61,999 bases of DNA from Photobacterium sp. SKA34 (GTDB lineage Bacteria > Pseudomonadota > Gammaproteobacteria > Enterobacterales > Vibrionaceae), in contig NZ_CH724141.1 of assembly GCF_000153325.1 (NCBI RefSeq), positions 1,438,384 to 1,500,382 on the forward strand, read 5' to 3'. Below, one piece after another: positions 46,658 through 55,930 of the stretch (positions are counted from its first letter, which is position 1; every line of letters starts with the position of its first letter). The notes under the pieces were generated by a model that did no database searches, had not been told where the DNA came from, and saw only the letters and a list, made by a program, of their open reading frames with translations. The translations under genes and the position numbers were made by a program.

Positions 46658-47764
46658 TTATGCAGCGATATAACAATTTCGTCCTGATTTTTTTGCATCG
46701 TATAAATTGTGGTCTGCTTTTTCTATAAATTGAGTTGAACGTTGGCTTTCCTCATAAGTCGTTATACCTTGGCTGATTGTGACGATATGACTTGTTTGAG
46801 AGGCTGGATGATCAATAGCTACTTTAGTTAAGTTCTCCTGAATACGTTGTGCGACTAAAATGGCACCATCAAGATTGGTATTTGGTAGCAAAACGACAAA
46901 TTCTTCTCCACCAAAACGAGAAACACTATCTATACCTCGAAGCAAGCTCGCATCTATCACCTTTGCGACTAATTTTAAACACTCATCCCCCGCAATATGC
47001 CCTTGGCTGTCGTTAAATGCTTTAAAGTGATCAATATCAATTAATACCAGAGACAAAGGGATGTGTAAGCGTTGGGTATTTTTTATTTGCTTTTCAAGTT
47101 CTATTTGGAAAAAGCGGCGATTTTTAATTTGGGTTAATTGATCATGAGAAGCGAGTTGGTTTAACTCTTTTACTAAACGTTTATTTTCATGTTCTTGTTG
47201 AACACGGTTACTGAACCAGCGGTATAGAACGCGGCGCCCAGATTCAATGATGATGAGAGTGATCATAAACTTTTCAAATGAGAACAGTAATGTTAGGTGC
47301 TCATCTTCGATTGTTATCCAAGTACTTAAAGCAAGTATTGGTGTCACCGCTAAATATAAGGCATTTCGATAAGTGTAAAATCCAAGTAATGCTACCATAG
47401 TCATCAGGTTAGCTAATACTTCAGAGAGTAAGGTGAATTGTACATACACTCCTAAAATTAAGATGGTTGCTCCCCAACTCAATCCATAGATCAAACTATA
47501 AAAGGCACTAATTAAACGATAATTGGCTGGTTCAGTACTGCGATTAAAATAAATGATCCCAAAACCAGAAAGTATCATTTGCCAAATAAACTGTGCAGCC
47601 AACAAGGATGATAATTCAGAATCATTAGTGAAATGATTGAGCCATAATGTGACTAACATTAAAGATAAGATCATCAGAGATATCTTAGATGACCATAAAA
47701 AACCAATACGAAGGTTTTTATAGGTTACTTTATTGATACGCTGTGTAAGTGTTAAGCCATCCAT
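46658..47764 (-). CDS. Membrane diguanylate cyclase (MASE-like N-terminus, GGEEF)
   Basis: The 368-aa protein has about six N-terminal membrane helices (residues 20-175) resembling a MASE sensor, a short coiled-coil, and a GGDEF domain. The active-site motif is GGEEF (285-289), preceded five residues earlier by RGID, an RxxD inhibitory site. It should make c-di-GMP. It stands alone. Confidence 0.92.
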   Translation of the reverse strand: MDGLTLTQRINKVTYKNLRIGFLWSSKISLMILSLMLVTLWLNHFTNDSELSSLLAAQFIWQMILSGFGIIYFNRSTEPANYRLISAFYSLIYGLSWGATILILGVYVQFTLLSEVLANLMTMVALLGFYTYRNALYLAVTPILALSTWITIEDEHLTLLFSFEKFMITLIIIESGRRVLYRWFSNRVQQEHENKRLVKELNQLASHDQLTQIKNRRFFQIELEKQIKNTQRLHIPLSLVLIDIDHFKAFNDSQGHIAGDECLKLVAKVIDASLLRGIDSVSRFGGEEFVVLLPNTNLDGAILVAQRIQENLTKVAIDHPASQTSHIVTISQGITTYEESQRSTQFIEKADHNLYDAKKSGRNCYIAA

Positions 47765-48102
47765 TAAATATTCAAATCAGCCTTGTAAAAAGTGTTTAAG
47801 CAGTCTACTTCATTCAGCAGAAAAGCAAGAAATTTTTCTTAATTTATTTTGTTAAATACCAAATAATTATATTGACAATTGTATATGTAAATTTGCTTTT
47901 ATAAAGAATTTTGTGACGCATCAAACGCATCAAACGCATCGCTCGGATCGTAATCTCTCCTAAAAATAAATTGATTTGGATCAATGTTTGTTTTTCTAAA
48001 ATCTCGCCTAATACCCATATCTTGTTGTTACGTGTATGCCGAATGCCTATATTTTGTGTTTGCGTGACGCTGTAATGAATATTGTATATTTAGGAGCCTG
48101 GT
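47765..48102. other. Divergent intergenic region, nrdD promoter
   Basis: It contains the FNR box at 47971-47984 and a direct repeat ACGCATCAA (about 47920-47940). A CTATATTTTGTGT (about 48048) loosely resembles an NrdR half-site but is not convincing. Confidence 0.6.
47971..47984 (+). promoter_or_regulatory. FNR box upstream of nrdDG
   Basis: TTGATTTGGATCAA matches TTGAT-N4-ATCAA exactly. It lies about 120 bp before the nrdD start, suited to anaerobic activation. Confidence 0.82.
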
Positions 48103-50229
48103 GTGAAACTTGTTGTGATTAAGCGTGATGGCTGCCGTGTACCTTTCGAAATGCAACGCATTAAAGAAGCGGTAATGGGCGCAGCTCAGTCAATCAATGA
48201 CATGGATATGAGTGAAGTGGATGCAATGTCTGTTGCTGAAGCGACATTGGCTCAATTCCAGCATGCTGAAGAAGTAGATATTCACGCTATCCAGGACGCT
48301 GTAGAGAACCAATTGATGGTTGGTCCTCACAAAACAGTAGCCCGTGCCTATATTGAATATCGTCATGATCGCGATATTGCACGTGAAAAGAAAAGTCGCC
48401 TAAATAATGAAATTCGTGGTTTGATTGAGCAGAGCAATGCGTCTTTACTTAATGAGAATGCGAACAAAGACAGTAAAGTGATCCCAACTCAACGTGATCT
48501 ACTGGCTGGTATAGTTGCTAAACACTACGCGACTCAACATTTGTTGCCGCGTGACATTGTTAAAGCACATGAGTGTGGCGATATTCACTTCCATGATCTG
48601 GATTATTCTCCTTTCTTCCCTATGTTTAACTGTATGCTGATTGATTTAAACGGCATGTTGACCCATGGTTTTAAAATGGGTAACGCAGAAATTGATACTC
48701 CTAAATCTATTTCTACCGCAACAGCAGTTACAGCTCAGATCATTGCGCAAGTAGCAAGCCACATCTACGGTGGAACAACCATCAACCGTATTGATGAGGT
48801 ACTAGCCCCTTACGTTACTGTAAGTTATGAAAAGCATTTAGAAGTAGCAAAAGAGTGGAGCATTGAAGACCCAATTGCATTTGCTAATGCACGTACAGAA
48901 AAAGAATGTTATGACGCATTCCAATCACTTGAATATGAAGTAAACACACTACATACCGCAAATGGTCAAACACCGTTTGTTACATTCGGTTTTGGTTTAG
49001 GAACATCTTGGGAATCACGAATGATCCAAGAATCTATCTTGAAAAATCGTATTGCAGGTTTGGGTAAAAACCATAAGACGGCAGTATTTCCTAAGCTTGT
49101 GTTTGCCATTAAAGATGGCTTAAACCATAAACAAGGTGACGCGAACTACGATATTAAGCAATTGGCGTTAGAGTGTGCTTCTAAGCGCATGTACCCAGAC
49201 ATTTTGAACTATGACAAATTAGTTGAAGTAACTGGTTCATTCAAAACGCCTATGGGCTGTCGTAGTTTTCTTGGTCCTTATGAAGAAAAGGGTGAGTTGA
49301 TCCACGAAGGTCGTAATAACCTTGGTGTTGTAAGTATCAACCTTCCTCGTATTGCTTTAGAAGCAAAAGGTGATGAAGCGCGTTTCTTTGCATTATTAGA
49401 TGAGCGTTTGGCTTTATCTCGTCGCGCACTTGATGCTCGTATTTCTCGTCTTGATGGTGTGAAAGCACGCGTTGCTCCTATTTTATACATGGAAGGAGCA
49501 TGTGGTGTACGCCTAAAAGAAGATGATGACGTATCAGAAATTTTCAAAAATGGTCGTGCATCTATTTCGCTTGGCTATATTGGTATTCATGAAACGGTGA
49601 ATGCACTTTATGGCAACGACATGCATGTATACGACAGTGAAGAGCTACGCCAAAAAGCAGTTGCTATTGTTCAGCGTTTACGCGATGCAACAGATTCATG
49701 GAAGAAAGAAACTGGGTATGGCTTTAGCTTATACAGTACGCCAAGTGAAAACCTATGTAGCCGTTTCTGTGCAATTGATACTAAAGAATTTGGTGTTGTT
49801 GCCGGAGTGACAGACAAAGGCTACTACACAAATAGCTTCCACCTAGATGTTGAAAAGAAAGTAAACCCATACGATAAAATTGACTTTGAGATGGCTTACC
49901 CTGATATCGCGAATGGTGGTTTCATCTGTTACGGTGAATACCCAAATATTCAACATAACCTTGAAGCCTTAGAAAATGTATGGGATTACAGCTACTCGCG
50001 TGTTCCTTATTACGGCACTAATACACCAATTGATGAGTGTTATGAATGTGGCTTTACTGGTGAGTTTGATTGTACAAGTAAAGGTTTTACATGCCCTAAG
50101 TGTGGCAATCACGAACCATCAAAGGTATCAGTAACACGCCGTGTATGTGGTTACTTAGGTAGCCCTGATGCACGCCCGTTTAACTTCGGTAAACAAGAAG
50201 AAGTGAAGCGTCGTGTTAAACACATGTAA
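48103..50229 (+). CDS. nrdD: Anaerobic ribonucleoside-triphosphate reductase
   Basis: The 708-aa protein starts at GTG 48103 after GGAGCC. It has an N-terminal ATP-cone (VIKRDGCRVPFEMQRIKEAV), active-site segments MGCRSFLGPY and NLGVVSINLPRIA, a C-terminal zinc site (CYECGFTG...CPKCG) and the glycyl radical loop RVCGYLGSPDARPF. It reduces NTPs without oxygen using formate. The activase gene follows after 95 bp with a terminator in between, so read-through or a second promoter is needed. Confidence 0.96.
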   Translation: MKLVVIKRDGCRVPFEMQRIKEAVMGAAQSINDMDMSEVDAMSVAEATLAQFQHAEEVDIHAIQDAVENQLMVGPHKTVARAYIEYRHDRDIAREKKSRLNNEIRGLIEQSNASLLNENANKDSKVIPTQRDLLAGIVAKHYATQHLLPRDIVKAHECGDIHFHDLDYSPFFPMFNCMLIDLNGMLTHGFKMGNAEIDTPKSISTATAVTAQIIAQVASHIYGGTTINRIDEVLAPYVTVSYEKHLEVAKEWSIEDPIAFANARTEKECYDAFQSLEYEVNTLHTANGQTPFVTFGFGLGTSWESRMIQESILKNRIAGLGKNHKTAVFPKLVFAIKDGLNHKQGDANYDIKQLALECASKRMYPDILNYDKLVEVTGSFKTPMGCRSFLGPYEEKGELIHEGRNNLGVVSINLPRIALEAKGDEARFFALLDERLALSRRALDARISRLDGVKARVAPILYMEGACGVRLKEDDDVSEIFKNGRASISLGYIGIHETVNALYGNDMHVYDSEELRQKAVAIVQRLRDATDSWKKETGYGFSLYSTPSENLCSRFCAIDTKEFGVVAGVTDKGYYTNSFHLDVEKKVNPYDKIDFEMAYPDIANGGFICYGEYPNIQHNLEALENVWDYSYSRVPYYGTNTPIDECYECGFTGEFDCTSKGFTCPKCGNHEPSKVSVTRRVCGYLGSPDARPFNFGKQEEVKRRVKHM

Positions 50230-50260
50230 TTTCTATTTAAGTGCATAGTGTGTTGAGATA

Positions 50261-50290
50261 AAAGTGCCTAAGAAGGCACTTTTTTTTTTA
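50261..50290 (+). terminator. Terminator hairpin between nrdD and nrdG
   Basis: AAGTGCCT/AGGCACTT, loop AAGA, followed by eight or more T. It should reduce nrdG expression relative to nrdD. Confidence 0.88.
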
Positions 50291-50333
50291 AGATTATTAT
50301 TTAAAAAATAACTAGAGAGTGTAGGTGACCGAT

Positions 50334-50810
50334 ATGAATTATCACAACTATTACCCTGTTGATATTGTTAATGGGCCGGGCACTCGTGCAAGTTTGTTTG
50401 TTTCTGGGTGTATTCATCAGTGTCGAGGTTGTTATAACCAGAGTACATGGCGATTAGACGCAGGACATTTTTTTAGCCAAGAGATGGAAGATCAGATCAT
50501 TAATGATTTGAACGATACCAGAATTAAACGCCGTGGCTTGTCTTTATCTGGAGGCGATCCGTTACACCCAAAGAATGTGCCTGATATTTTAAAGTTGGTA
50601 AAACGTGTCCGTAGTGAATGTATTGGTAAAGATATTTGGTTATGGACAGGGTACATGCTCGCTGAGTTAACTGAGAAACAGAAAGAAGTTATTGATTATA
50701 TTGATGTTATTGTTGATGGGAAATACGAAGAAGCCAAACGAGATCCTTCTTTGGTATGGCGTGGTAGTGAGAATCAGGTTATCTATTATTTAAATAAAAA
50801 AGAAGCATAG
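50334..50810 (+). CDS. nrdG: Anaerobic ribonucleotide reductase activating protein (radical SAM)
   Basis: ATG 50334 follows AGGTGACCG and gives MNYHNYYPVDIVNGPGTRAS, as in other NrdG proteins; a GTG at 50325 is less likely. The 158-aa protein carries CIHQCRGC, the CxxxCxxC site for the 4Fe-4S cluster, and LSGGDPL for SAM. It generates the glycyl radical on NrdD. Confidence 0.95.
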   Translation: MNYHNYYPVDIVNGPGTRASLFVSGCIHQCRGCYNQSTWRLDAGHFFSQEMEDQIINDLNDTRIKRRGLSLSGGDPLHPKNVPDILKLVKRVRSECIGKDIWLWTGYMLAELTEKQKEVIDYIDVIVDGKYEEAKRDPSLVWRGSENQVIYYLNKKEA

Positions 50811-51092
50811 CGAGTATTTCATAATAATATGCATTAATGTCGTAATGTTCTTGTTGTTTACAAATTCCACCTGTATGAAAAACATACTAAAAGTGTGTTT
50901 TTTCACAGTGTTAGTAAAGTTATCCACTGTTTCTGTGTATAAGTATGGGAAAAGGCAGTGCATGATTTTACCCATGTCTTATTAGCGAGAATACGTTTAA
51001 AACATGTCAACGTATTTCACATCTAAATAAATATGCGGTTAATTGTATATTGTTGTTTTCCTTTTATTTATTTGAGGTACCACTCTAAACAG

Positions 51093-51126
51093 TGTAAGAG
51101 ACATAATTTTTCAACAATCTCTTACA
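51093..51126 (+). promoter_or_regulatory. Inverted repeat of VarA/GacA-like half-sites
   Basis: TGTAAGAGA (51093-51101) and TCTCTTACA (51118-51126) are identical to the two half-sites of the csrB palindrome at 22679-22696 but separated by 16 nt instead of being joined. It lies 218 bp upstream of the EIIC-EAL gene in an otherwise featureless 530-bp gap (50811-51343). Confidence 0.45.
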
Positions 51127-51343
51127 TGCTTTATGTGAAGTGATAGGTAGCACAGTATTTTATAAATTTTCATTTATGATAAGCTGATATGATTAATAGT
51201 ATAATTTACTTAAATATAATAAGAAGTTAGCGTTGTTCGTGATGATTTAAATGATGTTATCAACACGAATGTTGGTATTGAATAGTGAAATACAGGCAGC
51301 ATTGAGCTGATAGTATTTATCATAATTAAATAAGAAAATAGTT

Positions 51344-53431
51344 ATGACTGTTTACAGAGTAATGTCAGAGCTCTCGTCGAATAAATATCTTGTTGCTGTT
51401 TCAAATGTCTTTATCATGGCCTTACCGCTGGCATTAATCTCGACGTTTTGTGAACTTATAGCGATATTCAGCGAACATTACGGCTATGATTCATTAACTG
51501 GCACGATAAGATATGTAGGTGAATCTACAGGGTTGATGTTCCCTATATTGATCAACTTCTACCTTGTTACATACCTATCATCTGTAAAACGTATCCCCAA
51601 AGGCGTCTCAATAGCGAGTGCATTAACTGTATATTTTGTTGTGTCCTACCAATGGGGCTTTTTATCGCAAATTATGCCATTACCTAATAGTTTTCCGCTG
51701 TCTTTATTAACGGCATATATTACTTGTGAACTCATTTCTCGATTAAAGAAATTTCGTATTTTTAGGGGCAGTGATCGCGACTCTGTCATAGACAGCTCAG
51801 CAAACATGTTACTAGGCGCGATAGTTTCAATTGGTGCATTGATATCATTTAGTCAGCTCATTTACTTTGTTGTTAATTTTATAAGTATTCCATCTTCATT
51901 ATTTCCCTCGCTTGATCCGACCTCTTTTGTTGATGGTCTTATTTATGAGTTATTGCGCGGGGCTTTTTGGTCCGTTGGGATCAATGGACATAATGTACTT
52001 CATATGTACAAAGCTGAACTTTACGATATCACCATGATGAATATTTCAGCTTGGCATAATTTTGGTGTAGATCTTAATATTATCAGCACCAATTTTTATG
52101 ACTTCTTTACAGGTATCGGTGGTAGCGGTAACTTATTAAGTTTAGTCATTTGTATGCTGCTATTTGCAAAAAGTAAAGGTTATAAAGTATTAGCTAAAGC
52201 GTCCCTCGTCTTGTGTCTTTTTAACGTCAATGAGCCTGTGCTCTATGGTGTGCCTGTTATTTTTAATCCAATCATGATTATTCCTTTTCTTATTGCACCC
52301 GCAATTGGTTTTGTGGTGGCTTATGGGGCGATGTATTTGGGAATTGTGCCACCATTAAGTGAAGTTCAAAGTTGGTTAATGCCTCCTTTACTGAGCGGCT
52401 ATGTTGCAACAGGAGGTGCTATTTCTGGCGTAATATTACAAGCTGTTATCATATTAATTGGTGTCGTGATCTACTATCCATTCTTTAAAATAATGGATAA
52501 ACGTAACCTTGGTATTGGCGTATCCGATGTCTTCTCGAACCGTTTATTTACCAGCGATGAGATTGAAGTTAAAACACGTATAACAAGTTTTATACCGTCT
52601 TTACATCAAAATTTAAAAGCACAAAAAGAGATCGAACGCTTACAAGCAGAAGGAGAGTTTTTACTTTACTTCCAACCTCAGGTTGATGTGAATACGAATA
52701 AGATCATTAGTTTTGAAACACTTATTCGTTATCAAAATAAGGATGGGAAAATTTTACCGCCCACGTTTTTAGCAGCCTTTAGTCAATTAGGATTAATGCC
52801 TGATTTAGATTATTGGGTTTTTGACAAAGCATTACGTGCTGGCGAACGATTTGCGAAAGTAAATGAGAACATTAGATTATCGATAAATATCTCACCAGAT
52901 ACTGTCTTATCGAAAAATTTTGTCCAAACGATAAAAACACATATCGAAGAGAGCTCATTGTCATTTTCTCAAATCGAAATTGAGATCACTGAAGAGTTAT
53001 TGGTTCAAAATGAAGCTGATGTAGCGAAAGTCATTGATCAATTACACCAATTAGGCATAGCAGTTGCGTTAGATGATTTTGGTACTGGTTATTCATCACT
53101 GGCTTATTTATCGCGCTTTGATTTTGATAAAGTAAAAATAGATCGAACACTGGTACTGAACTTGGAAACACAGCGAGGCAAAGATCTGTTTAGCTTAGCT
53201 GTACAACTCGGTAAGATCACTAATGCTGAGATTGTTGTTGAAGGGGTTGAGCATCTAAAAGAAGTTGAATTTATTCAATCTGTGGGTGTGCGTTATATTC
53301 AAGGTTTTTATTACTACCGGCCAATGTCACAACAAGATGTTTTTGCTAATGACTTATTACAAGACTTTGTTTCTAATAACGATATAAATAATGATCTGAT
53401 AATTAAGAAGGTAACAGCTAAAGACGTATAG
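51344..53431 (+). CDS. PTS EIIC-EAL fusion protein (predicted c-di-GMP phosphodiesterase)
   Basis: The 695-aa protein starts with a PTS EIIC domain of the lactose/cellobiose/chitobiose class (residues about 10-390, ten or so helices; signature FWSVGINGHNVLHMY and FNVNEPVLYGVPVIFNP). It then has an EAL domain (about 440-675). Phosphodiesterase residues appear intact: E in FETLIRY (motif ETL), N in LSINISPD, E in IEIEITEE, DDFGTGYSSL, K in KVKIDR, E in VVEGVE and Q in YIQGFYYYRP. EIIB and EIIA are missing, so the EIIC part probably senses sugar rather than transports alone. Confidence 0.9.
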   Translation: MTVYRVMSELSSNKYLVAVSNVFIMALPLALISTFCELIAIFSEHYGYDSLTGTIRYVGESTGLMFPILINFYLVTYLSSVKRIPKGVSIASALTVYFVVSYQWGFLSQIMPLPNSFPLSLLTAYITCELISRLKKFRIFRGSDRDSVIDSSANMLLGAIVSIGALISFSQLIYFVVNFISIPSSLFPSLDPTSFVDGLIYELLRGAFWSVGINGHNVLHMYKAELYDITMMNISAWHNFGVDLNIISTNFYDFFTGIGGSGNLLSLVICMLLFAKSKGYKVLAKASLVLCLFNVNEPVLYGVPVIFNPIMIIPFLIAPAIGFVVAYGAMYLGIVPPLSEVQSWLMPPLLSGYVATGGAISGVILQAVIILIGVVIYYPFFKIMDKRNLGIGVSDVFSNRLFTSDEIEVKTRITSFIPSLHQNLKAQKEIERLQAEGEFLLYFQPQVDVNTNKIISFETLIRYQNKDGKILPPTFLAAFSQLGLMPDLDYWVFDKALRAGERFAKVNENIRLSINISPDTVLSKNFVQTIKTHIEESSLSFSQIEIEITEELLVQNEADVAKVIDQLHQLGIAVALDDFGTGYSSLAYLSRFDFDKVKIDRTLVLNLETQRGKDLFSLAVQLGKITNAEIVVEGVEHLKEVEFIQSVGVRYIQGFYYYRPMSQQDVFANDLLQDFVSNNDINNDLIIKKVTAKDV

Positions 53432-53536
53432 TTTAGTGTTGACGGATTTTTAAATAATGCCGTGTTTTTTAAGCTTCCATCTTAAAAGGATATACGGTAA
53501 ATTTCGTATCCATTTTTATGCTCTACTGGGGACGTT

Positions 53537-53800
53537 ATGTCACGCACTATTATCTATACCTACAAAAATGAAGAAAAAGAGCTTATTTTTTCATTTGATC
53601 AATACCGTAATATTCATGAAGCGGTAGCAGCTGCAGAAGGTATCGACTTAACGTCATTTCTAAAAATGGAATTGCAAGTTGAAGCAGTTTCAAATTCAAG
53701 TAAAGCAGCACGTGATTATCGTGATAGTCATTTTCGTAAGCTAGGCTTTGGTAAAATTGCTTTAGCGAAAAAAGAAAATCGCGGAGTTGGCCAAAAATAG
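53537..53800 (+). CDS. Conserved small protein, probably DUF2960 family
   Basis: The 87-aa product begins MSRTIIYTYKNEEKELIFSF and contains YRNIHEAVAAAEGIDLTSFLKME and FRKLGFGKIALAKKENRG. This resembles the Vibrionaceae DUF2960 family, though I rely on memory for the assignment. GGGGACGTT precedes the ATG. The protein is soluble and basic at its end. A terminator follows. Confidence 0.7.
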   Translation: MSRTIIYTYKNEEKELIFSFDQYRNIHEAVAAAEGIDLTSFLKMELQVEAVSNSSKAARDYRDSHFRKLGFGKIALAKKENRGVGQK

Positions 53801-53820
53801 TCGGCAAATAAACGAAAAAT

Positions 53821-53846
53821 GCTGGCTATCATCGCCAGCTTTTTTG
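53821..53846 (+). terminator. Intrinsic terminator
   Basis: GCTGGC/GCCAGC, loop TATCATC, followed by TTTTTTG. Confidence 0.85.
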
Positions 53847-53860
53847 ATTTTAATGATTGC

Positions 53861-54232
53861 TCATAGCTCATTATATTTTTTCGCTGATCCGTAACACCTT
53901 TCAATAGGGTACTTGTCAGCATTTTTGATTATTTTTCTCTGGCAAGCCTCTAAAATATCTACGTCGCATTTATCCGCTAATCGAACAAGGTACATCATCA
54001 CATCCGCAATTTCGTCTTCTAATTGCTGCTTTTTTTCTTCTGAAAGATGTTGGCTTTGTTCGGGTGTTACCCATTGAAATATTTCTGTTAATTCACCAAT
54101 TTCACCACTTAAGGCCATTACTAAGTTTTTAGGGGTATGGAACTGATCCCAATTGCGCTGTATTGCAAAGTGACGGAGTTGTTTTTGTAGTCGTTTTAGA
54201 TCAGATTTTTCGGATGGGTTTGATGACATCAT
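53861..54232 (-). CDS. MazG-like nucleotide pyrophosphohydrolase
   Basis: The 123-aa protein has the MazG/RS21-C6 motif: MALSGEIGELTEIFQW and EDEIADVMMYLVRLADKCD, giving the ExxE...ExxD metal site of all-alpha NTP pyrophosphatases. Single-domain members near this length hydrolyse dCTP or related nucleotides to clean the pool. It stands alone and faces away from rarD's promoter side. Confidence 0.88.
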   Translation of the reverse strand: MMSSNPSEKSDLKRLQKQLRHFAIQRNWDQFHTPKNLVMALSGEIGELTEIFQWVTPEQSQHLSEEKKQQLEDEIADVMMYLVRLADKCDVDILEACQRKIIKNADKYPIERCYGSAKKYNEL

Positions 54233-54312
54233 AAAACATTCTTATTTGGGTAATAATTGAAGGATAAGCAAAAACACAGAACAACGCACGATGTTTGCAT
54301 TTTAGATAGTTG

Positions 54313-55218
54313 CTAATGTGGCAGAGTAACTTTACGTTTTTTATGGAATAAGTTAGGTAATGCTTCAAGAGTGCAAAAGATCAAACCTGCCCAAATAAGG
54401 CTAAAACTGATCGCTTTAGTATGATCAAAGACCTCACCAAACAAGAACACCGCTAATAAGAACTGTAATGTTGGCTCAATATATTGCATTAACCCAACCA
54501 TTGATAAGCTAGTACGATTCAGTGCTAAAGCGAAGAAAATTAACGGTGCGACTGTAACTGGCGCAGAGCCTACATATAATAGGAATGTAGTAGTACCTGA
54601 TGTCAATGACACACTATCCCCAGTGAAGTAAAGACACAGCATATAAATCACAGCACAGGGGGTAAGAATAGCGGCTTCAATAGTCACAGATGTTAGGGCA
54701 TCATATTTTATATATTTTTTGGTTAAGCCATAGATAGCAAAAAAGCTTCCCATAAGAAGAGATAACCAAGGTAATTCACCGTACTGCAAGACTTGATAAG
54801 CAATGCCTAAGATAGCCAGAACCACAGCGATTACCTGTGCTTTAGTGAGCTTTTCTTTTAAGAAAAACATACCTAAGGCAATAGCAAATAATGGGTTAAT
54901 AAAATAACCAAGGCTAGCGGCAAGTACTTCACCATGGGTAATCGCCCAGGTAAAAGCATACCAAGAAACACTCATGATACAGCCAGCAATACCGCACATG
55001 AAGAATGATTTTTTATCTGCTAATAACTCAGTTACGTTAGGTAAAGGCTGTTTAAGTAGTAGCATGACTAATAACATAACAGGCACTGAAAAAATAATTC
55101 TTAGTGCGAGTAATTCATTAATATTGGCTTGTGGCAAGAACTGATAATACAGTGGGATAATTCCCCAAAGTACAAAAGAAAACGCCGCCAGCATATTTCC
55201 AGCACGACGAGATTGCAT
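54313..55218 (-). CDS. rarD: RarD family permease (EamA/DMT superfamily)
   Basis: The 301-aa protein has about ten membrane helices in two EamA repeats. MLAAFSFVLWGIIPLYYQFL at the N-terminus, WAITHGEVLAASLGYFINPLF and LGYFINPL- and YIEPTLQFLLAVFLFGEVF match RarD, the product annotated as chloramphenicol-sensitive protein. Its native substrate is not known. It is a single-gene unit. Confidence 0.92.
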   Translation of the reverse strand: MQSRRAGNMLAAFSFVLWGIIPLYYQFLPQANINELLALRIIFSVPVMLLVMLLLKQPLPNVTELLADKKSFFMCGIAGCIMSVSWYAFTWAITHGEVLAASLGYFINPLFAIALGMFFLKEKLTKAQVIAVVLAILGIAYQVLQYGELPWLSLLMGSFFAIYGLTKKYIKYDALTSVTIEAAILTPCAVIYMLCLYFTGDSVSLTSGTTTFLLYVGSAPVTVAPLIFFALALNRTSLSMVGLMQYIEPTLQFLLAVFLFGEVFDHTKAISFSLIWAGLIFCTLEALPNLFHKKRKVTLPH

Positions 55219-55493
55219 TGATTGACCTAACAGTAAAGTATAAATATATGATGTAAGTGTGCTAGCAAGATTTTGCTATTTCGCGTAAAACAGAGTGAAC
55301 CCAGACGATAATCGCGACATTCTGTCATTACCTGGGTATATGTCAACATTATTTTATCTCTATGTGGTATAAAAATATAAACAATATTTAATCACTGTTT
55401 ATTCTGTTTTTTGTTAAACTTCATGAGTTAGAGTACTGTGGTGATATAAGCTATGGTTGCTTGCCATTTAGGTTTACAACTGAGAGAAAATAG

Positions 55494-55847
55494 ATGACTA
55501 AATTAACGTCAGATATCCAAGCTAACAAATTAATGTTTGTTGAAGAAACACAAAATACACGTATTGTTTGGAGCCTTCGTAATGAAGAAGGTGATTGGCT
55601 ATCTGTTGCTTCATCTGAGTTTGAAGATTCGGAAGTAATGCCATTCTGGTCAAATGAGGAAGATGCGAAAGCACAGTGTGCTGATGAGTGGGCTGAATTC
55701 CAACCAAGTGAATTACCACTAGATATTTTCTTAGAAGATTGGATGATCACATTAGCTGAAGACGGTGTTCTTGTTGGGTTGAACTGGAATGAAAGTCTTG
55801 AAGGTGTTGAAGTTGAACCTAGCGATGTTGCTAAGCTTTACATCTAA
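55494..55847 (+). CDS. DUF2750 domain protein (second copy)
   Basis: The 117-aa acidic protein (MTKLTSDIQANKLMFVEETQ) shares the DUF2750 outline with 41862-42254: NTRIVWSLRNEEGDWLSVAS, MPFWSNEEDAKAQCADEWAEF and LDIFLEDWMITLAEDGVLVGL. Its stop codon lies in the first of several 13-bp tandem repeats. Function unknown. Confidence 0.87.
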   Translation: MTKLTSDIQANKLMFVEETQNTRIVWSLRNEEGDWLSVASSEFEDSEVMPFWSNEEDAKAQCADEWAEFQPSELPLDIFLEDWMITLAEDGVLVGLNWNESLEGVEVEPSDVAKLYI

Positions 55848-55880
55848 GCTTTACATCTAAGCTTTACATCTAAGCTTTAT
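55831..55880 (+). repeat. 13-bp tandem repeat over a stop codon
   Basis: CTAAGCTTTACAT occurs three full times plus CTAAGCTTTAT. The first unit encodes the last residues (KLYI) and stop of the DUF2750 gene. The array looks like recent slippage; the protein end is unaffected. Confidence 0.9.
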
Positions 55881-55892
55881 ATTGTTGATATA

Positions 55893-55930
55893 AATTACAC
55901 CCAATGAAAGCCATTGGGTGTAATTATTTT
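55893..55930. terminator. Strong bidirectional terminator
   Basis: A perfect 14-bp stem (AATTACACCCAATG/CATTGGGTGTAATT, loop AAAGC) with ATTTT on the plus side separates convergent DUF2750 and plsC-like genes. Confidence 0.88.

Noticed and set aside
48048..48062. NrdR box upstream of nrdD
   Set aside because: Only one loose half resembling the consensus is visible and no second box at helical spacing.
50811..51343. A second Csr-type sRNA near the TGTAAGAGA half-sites
   Set aside because: The gap lacks repeated GGA motifs and a terminator, so no CsrB/CsrC-like RNA is supported.
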